A stretch of DNA of 64,000 nucleotides, taken from the NCBI RefSeq assembly GCF_035920445.1, contig NZ_CP109162.1, positions 4,588,001 through 4,652,000 on the forward strand. The letters are read 5' to 3'. The notes under the pieces were generated by a model. That model was not told the origin of the DNA. It searched no databases and was given only the letters and a program-made list of their open reading frames with translations. Below, one piece after another: positions 59,885-64,000 of this stretch; positions within the stretch are counted from its first letter, which is position 1; every line of letters begins with the position of its first letter. The position numbers and the translations under genes are program-made. Origin of the DNA: Nocardia sp. NBC_01730 (GTDB lineage: Bacteria > Actinomycetota > Actinomycetes > Mycobacteriales > Mycobacteriaceae).

Positions 59885-61030
59885 TCACCGAAGATCGGCG
59901 AAGAACGCGCGGATGTCGGCAACGTGCGCGTCCGGAAGTTCCATCGCGACGAAGTGATTGCCGGTGTTGCCCTCCGGCCAGTGCACGATGGTGTTGTCCC
60001 GCTCGGCCAGTCGGCGCATCAGCGCGGAGCCACCGCCGTAGGTGCCGGTAGGGACCAGCTTCTGCCCCTTCGGCCACACGAAACCGCCGTCACCGAGACC
60101 GTTGTACATCGGCCAGGACGATGAGGCTGCGGTGTTGGCGAACCAATACAGGCTGATATTGGTCAACAGGTGGTCGCGGTCTATCGCGTCCTCGGCGCGG
60201 TCGGCCAGTGGGGTGAACTCGGTGAACTTGTGCATCAGCCAGGCGAGCAGACCCACCGGCGAGTCGGTCCAGGCGTGCGCGAAAGTCTGCGGTGCGGCGT
60301 GCAGCAGCACGTGGTGGTTCACACCGGTCATCCACTTCTGCATGAGGTCCCACTCGGCGCGTTCGTCCGGCGTCATGGTGGGTACGTCGGCCTCGGTCGG
60401 CATCCCGACGCCGCCGTCGAGGTGCACGCCGATCACGCGGTCCGGCGCGGCGATGGCCAGTTCCGGTGCGACGTACGCGCCGAGGTCCCCGCCCTGCGCG
60501 CCGAAACGCCGGTACCCGAGCCGGTCCATCAGTTCCAACCACATCTCCGCCACTTTGTGCGGTGTCATGCCGGGTTCGTGCGGGCCCTCGGAGAAGCCGA
60601 ACCCGGGGACGGACGGCACCACCACGTGGAACGCCTGCGCGGGGTCGAGTCCGTGCGCCCGCGGATCGGCCAGCAGGCCGATGGTCTTGGTGAATTCGAC
60701 GAACGAATTCGGCCAGCCGTGGGTCAGGATCAGCGGCGTCGCGTCCGGCTCCGGCGAGCGCACGTGCAGGAAATGCACGTCGAGACCGTCGATCCGCGTC
60801 ATGAACTGAGGAAACTCGTTGAGCGCCGCTTCCTGTGCACGCCAATCGAATTCGGTCCGCCAGTACTCGGCCAGCTCCTTCAGGTAGCCGACCGGGATGC
60901 CGCGATCCCAGCCCGCGCCGGGCAACTGCGCCGACCAGCGGGTGCGTGCGAGCCGGTCGCGCAGGTCGTCCAGATCGGCTTGCGGGATCTGGATGCGGAA
61001 CGGGCGAACGTCGGTGGACTTGCTGGTCAT
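59885..61030 (-). CDS. Epoxide hydrolase (EHN / alpha-beta hydrolase)
   Basis: 381 residues. An N-terminal EHN domain ([20 protein letters not shown]) precedes the hydrolase core: HGWPNSF (104-110, oxyanion), nucleophile Asp182 in [10 protein letters not shown], and the late His359 in TGNHFVAME. The enzyme class opens epoxides to diols. ATG 61030 follows AAGGAG at 8 nt; ATG 61072 would span the promoter. Divergent from a WYL regulator with a palindromic site between them. Confidence 0.94.
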   Translation of the reverse strand: MTSKSTDVRPFRIQIPQADLDDLRDRLARTRWSAQLPGAGWDRGIPVGYLKELAEYWRTEFDWRAQEAALNEFPQFMTRIDGLDVHFLHVRSPEPDATPLILTHGWPNSFVEFTKTIGLLADPRAHGLDPAQAFHVVVPSVPGFGFSEGPHEPGMTPHKVAEMWLELMDRLGYRRFGAQGGDLGAYVAPELAIAAPDRVIGVHLDGGVGMPTEADVPTMTPDERAEWDLMQKWMTGVNHHVLLHAAPQTFAHAWTDSPVGLLAWLMHKFTEFTPLADRAEDAIDRDHLLTNISLYWFANTAASSSWPMYNGLGDGGFVWPKGQKLVPTGTYGGGSALMRRLAERDNTIVHWPEGNTGNHFVAMELPDAHVADIRAFFADLR

Positions 61031-61085
61031 CGTTGGGGCTCCTTGCTGGTAAGTCCTGCGATCCAGAACCACGGTAGGGAGTATC

Positions 61086-61104
61086 TAGGACTGTTTGTGT
61101 CCTA
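61086..61104. promoter_or_regulatory. Operator-like palindrome TAGGAC-N7-GTCCTA
   Basis: TAGGAC (61086-61091) and GTCCTA (61099-61104) are perfect inverted repeats, placed between the epoxide hydrolase and the WYL regulator starts, as expected for the binding site of the WYL protein. Confidence 0.65.
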
Positions 61105-61126
61105 CTTATCTGGCATCCTCGAAATC

Positions 61127-62125
61127 GTGAACGACACCCCCGCTCGTCTGCTGCGGCTGCTGTCGCTGCTGCAGACTCCGCGCGAATGGCCGGGCAGCGA
61201 GCTTGCCGAACGCCTCGGCGTCACCGATCGCACAGTGCGCCGCGACATCGACCGGCTGCGCGAGCTCGGGTATCCGGTCACGGCGACGATGGGCGCGACG
61301 GGCGGCTACCGGCTGGTTGCCGGGTCGGCCCTGCCGCCGCTGCTGGTCGAGGACGACGAGGCGGTCGCCATCGCGGTCGGGCTACGCGCCGCGGCCGGGA
61401 TCGCCGTGGCCGGGATCGAAGAAGCGTCGGTGCGGGCACTTGCCAAGCTGGAGCAGGTGCTACCTGCGAAGTTGCGGCGCAAGGTGCGGGTATTCGGCAC
61501 CGCACTGAGCACGCCGACCGCCGACGGGCCCGCCGTGGACCCAGAAGTGCTCGCCACGCTCGCCACGACCGTAACCAACCGCGAGCGGGTGCGCTTCGCC
61601 TACCACGACGAGTCCGGCGCCGAAAGCAGGCGCAACGCCGAGCCGGTGGGCCTGGTGCCCGTCCGGCGGCGCTGGTACCTGGTCGGCTACGACATCGACC
61701 GCGACAACTGGCGGGTCTACCGCGTCGACCGGATCGACCGGCCACAGCCCACCGCCGCCCGCTTCACCCCGCGTGCCCTGCCTGCCGCCGACGCCGCCGC
61801 CTATGTCGCAGGCCAACGGACCGACTGGGACACACCAACATTCCGACTGCGACTGACCATCGATGCCCCTGCCGAGCAGATCGCGGGGCGGCTGGGCGAC
61901 GACCCCGGTGAGATCGGCGCGATCGATGCGCACTCCTGCCGGATCGATACCGTTCGGGACGACTCGCCCGAATGGTTGGCGCACCGGCTGCTCGGGCTCG
62001 GCGTCGACTTCCAGGTACACGAGCCACCGGAGCTGGTTACCCACTTGCGCACCCTTGCGCACCGCATCGAACACGCGGTCACCACGAACCCAGGGCCGAG
62101 CACCGGCGCCGGCCGAACTCGATGA
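61127..62125 (+). CDS. WYL-domain transcriptional regulator (YafY/YobV type)
   Basis: 332 residues. N-terminal HTH_11 ([20 protein letters not shown], about 25-45), then the WYL domain with RRRWYLVGYDIDRDNWRVYR (WYL at 183-185) and a C-terminal WCX region. WYL domains bind nucleotides or nucleic acid and regulate neighbouring genes. GTG 61127 has only weak upstream signals (CATCCTCGAAATC); it begins the usual VNDTPARLLRLL. Likely controls the epoxide hydrolase gene. Confidence 0.93.
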   Translation: MNDTPARLLRLLSLLQTPREWPGSELAERLGVTDRTVRRDIDRLRELGYPVTATMGATGGYRLVAGSALPPLLVEDDEAVAIAVGLRAAAGIAVAGIEEASVRALAKLEQVLPAKLRRKVRVFGTALSTPTADGPAVDPEVLATLATTVTNRERVRFAYHDESGAESRRNAEPVGLVPVRRRWYLVGYDIDRDNWRVYRVDRIDRPQPTAARFTPRALPAADAAAYVAGQRTDWDTPTFRLRLTIDAPAEQIAGRLGDDPGEIGAIDAHSCRIDTVRDDSPEWLAHRLLGLGVDFQVHEPPELVTHLRTLAHRIEHAVTTNPGPSTGAGRTR

Positions 62126-62338
62126 CTCCGCGTATGTCCGGATCTGTGGGTAGGAAGTCCTCGACGAGTCACGCGGGCGGGAAGACACGTGTGCTTGTGG
62201 CGTCCGGACAGCTCGCGAATCGGCGGTCGCGCACGGCCGCGTTGTGATCTTCGTTCTGGCACAAGTCGTTCCGGTTCGGACGCAGGCGCTCGGACACATC
62301 ACGCCGCATGACCACCGAACCCGCGCACGTCTCGGAGT

Positions 62339-62366
62339 GCCGCGCACCGAGGATCCGGTGCGCGGC
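62339..62366. terminator. 11-bp hairpin after the rpoB gene
   Basis: GCCGCGCACCG (62339-62349) and CGGTGCGCGGC (62356-62366) around AGGATC. It lies 16 bp past the rpoB stop (minus strand), so rpoB is probably transcribed alone. The other 210 bp up to the WYL gene hold nothing clear. Confidence 0.75.
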
Positions 62367-62382
62367 AGCTCTGACACGCGGA

Positions 62383-64000
62383 TCAGCTCGGAAGGTCGTC
62401 GATTGATGCGGATTCGGTGCGGGACAGCGTGATTCCGAGATTGGCAGCGGTCCGATCGAGCTCGTCGTCATCGCCGTGGTGCAATTCGACGGCGGAGCCG
62501 GCGGAGAGGACCTCGACGTTGAGGCACAGCGATTGGAGTTCCTTGAGCAGAACCTTGAACGATTCCGGAATGCCCGGCTCCGGAATGTTCTCGCCCTTGA
62601 CGATCGCCTCGTAGACCTTCACACGGCCGACCACGTCGTCGGACTTGATGGTCAGCAACTCCTGCAGCGTGTACGCCGCACCGTAGGCCTGCATGGCCCA
62701 GCACTCCATCTCACCGAACCGCTGGCCACCGAACTGCGCCTTACCACCCAGCGGCTGCTGGGTGATCATCGAGTACGGGCCGGTCGAACGGGCGTGGATC
62801 TTGTCGTCGACCAAGTGGTGCAGCTTGAGGATGTACATGTAACCGACGGCGACGGGGTACGGAAAGGGTTCACCGCTGCGGCCGTCGAATAATGTCGACT
62901 TACCGTCTGCCCCGACCATGACATCGCCGTCGCGGTTGGGCAGTGTCGACGCCAGCATCCCGGCGAGTTCTTCCTCGCGGGCACCGTCGAAGACCGGTGT
63001 CGCGAGATTCGTATCCGGGCCCGCCGACAACAACTCCTCGGGCAATCGCTTGGCCCAGTCCGGGCGGCTGCCGTCGGCGATGTCGACCTGCCAACCCGCC
63101 TTACCGATCCAGCCCAGATGGGTCTCCAAGATCTGACCGATATTCATACGACGCGGCACACCGTGCGTGTTCAGGATGATGTCGACCGGGGTGCCATCAG
63201 GCATGAACGGCATGTCCTCGGTAGGCAGGATCTTGCCGATCACACCCTTGTTACCGTGCCGACCCGCCAGCTTGTCACCATCCTGGATCTTGCGCTTCTG
63301 CGCCACATACACACGCACCAGCTCATTGACACCCGGAGGCAGATCGTCATCGTCCTCACGCGAGAACACGCGGATACCGATAACCTTGCCGGACTCACCA
63401 TGCGGCACCTTCAACGAAGTGTCCCGCACCTCGCGCGCCTTCTCACCGAAGATCGCCCGCAACAACCGCTCCTCCGGAGTCAGCTCGGTCTCACCCTTCG
63501 GCGTGACCTTGCCGACCAGGATGTCACCATCCCGAACCTCCGCACCGATACGCACGATGCCACGCTCGTCCAGATCGGCCAGCACCTCATCGGACACATT
63601 CGGGATATCCCGCGTGATCTCCTCGGCACCCAGCTTGGTGTCACGAGCATCGATCTCGTGCTCTTCGATGTGGATCGAGGTGAGAACATCCTCTTCCACC
63701 AGGCGCTGCGACAGGATAATCGCGTCCTCGTAGTTGTGGCCCTCCCACGGCATGATCGCCACGAGCAGGTTCTTACCCAGAGCCATCTCACCGTTCTCGG
63801 TGCACGGACCATCAGCCAGAACCTGACCATGCTCGACCCGCTGACCCTCGTCCACGATCGGACGCTGGTTGGAGCAGGTGCCCTGGTTGGAGCGGTTGAA
63901 CTTCCGCATCCGATAGGACTTGCGAGTACCGTCATCGGCCATCACGGTGACATAGTCGGCCGAAACCTCCTCGACCACACCAGCCTTCTCGTTCACCACG
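62383..64000 (-). CDS. rpoB2: RNA polymerase beta subunit, C-terminal 538 residues; probable RpoB2 duplicate
   Basis: Partial; the N-terminal half with the rifampicin region lies beyond 64000. Seen: [73 protein letters not shown] and a C-terminus [20 protein letters not shown]. In my memory of mycobacterial RpoB that place reads nearer to VEVLSSDGAAI, so this copy has diverged. rpoC, which normally follows within about 100 bp, is absent; a hairpin and a WYL gene follow instead. Hence it is likely the extra rpoB2 of Nocardia, linked to rifampicin resistance, not the housekeeping gene. Not proven without the rest of the gene. Confidence 0.9.
   Translation of the reverse strand, partial: VVNEKAGVVEEVSADYVTVMADDGTRKSYRMRKFNRSNQGTCSNQRPIVDEGQRVEHGQVLADGPCTENGEMALGKNLLVAIMPWEGHNYEDAIILSQRLVEEDVLTSIHIEEHEIDARDTKLGAEEITRDIPNVSDEVLADLDERGIVRIGAEVRDGDILVGKVTPKGETELTPEERLLRAIFGEKAREVRDTSLKVPHGESGKVIGIRVFSREDDDDLPPGVNELVRVYVAQKRKIQDGDKLAGRHGNKGVIGKILPTEDMPFMPDGTPVDIILNTHGVPRRMNIGQILETHLGWIGKAGWQVDIADGSRPDWAKRLPEELLSAGPDTNLATPVFDGAREEELAGMLASTLPNRDGDVMVGADGKSTLFDGRSGEPFPYPVAVGYMYILKLHHLVDDKIHARSTGPYSMITQQPLGGKAQFGGQRFGEMECWAMQAYGAAYTLQELLTIKSDDVVGRVKVYEAIVKGENIPEPGIPESFKVLLKELQSLCLNVEVLSAGSAVELHHGDDDELDRTAANLGITLSRTESASIDDLPS

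Noticed and set aside
1..64000. tRNA, rRNA or known riboswitches
   Set aside because: No cloverleaf-like segment with TTCGANTC-type T-loop in proper context and no rRNA sequence was seen by eye; a dedicated scan (tRNAscan or Infernal) could still find small RNAs.

Overview
The window is high-GC actinomycete chromosome, most likely Nocardia. Three things point that way. First, 1-23 kb matches the Mycobacterium tuberculosis gene order Rv3255c-Rv3268 almost gene for gene (manA, tobH, manB, DUF3499, zincin-like, whiB2, fbiA, fbiB, manC, wbbL, rmlD, LCP, TIGR03089), with local insertions. Second, there is an rpoB with no rpoC behind it, as in the rifampicin-resistance rpoB2 duplicates known from Nocardia. 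Third, the intergenic DNA carries many SER-SER-type and TCGGCCGAGC-type small repeats. No rRNA, tRNA or CRISPR array was seen.

Layout. 1-0.7 kb: end of an alkane monooxygenase. 1.0-4.0 kb: cofactor F420 maturation (fbiA-fbiB) plus a NUDIX hydrolase. 4.3-10 kb: whiB2 and the mannose-activation block (phosphomannomutase, TobH, ManA). 10-19.4 kb: CDF transporter, phytoene-desaturase-like oxidoreductase, dicarboxylate symporter facing its two-component system, P450, TIGR03089 protein. 19.4-24 kb: cell-wall linkage genes (LCP ligase, RmlD, WbbL, ManC). 24-28.2 kb: secreted protein, carboxylesterase, small zinc/thiol proteins, a solitary ClpP.

28.3-39.7 kb is the most unusual part. A Rad50/RecF-like ATPase with a CPxC zinc hook and a small Rx4H partner lie next to a four-gene, fully overlapping operon: SWIM zinc finger, MoxR ATPase, DUF5682 (TIKI/EreA/ChaN-like) and VWA. 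This looks like a MoxR-VWA conflict or chaperone system. 39.7-47 kb holds PAP2, GNAT, LysR and an ABC exporter, with one decayed FAD oxidase. 47-59 kb holds acyl-CoA catabolism (HMG-CoA lyase, CaiB, SDR with TetR, a paired acyl-CoA dehydrogenase), endonuclease IV, a Ser/Thr kinase, and remnants of IS200/IS605, IS110 and TauD. 59-64 kb: secreted protein, epoxide hydrolase facing a WYL regulator, and the solo rpoB running off the right edge.

Two themes cross the window. (1) Several short tandem arrays (periods 68, 36, 36, 71 and 72 bp, three to four near-perfect copies each); those inside genes keep the frame, and the 71-bp array builds a chain of coupled mini-ORFs. (2) At least ten genes have a TANNNT-like box ending 6-8 nt before the start codon and no Shine-Dalgarno, the layout of leaderless transcripts.
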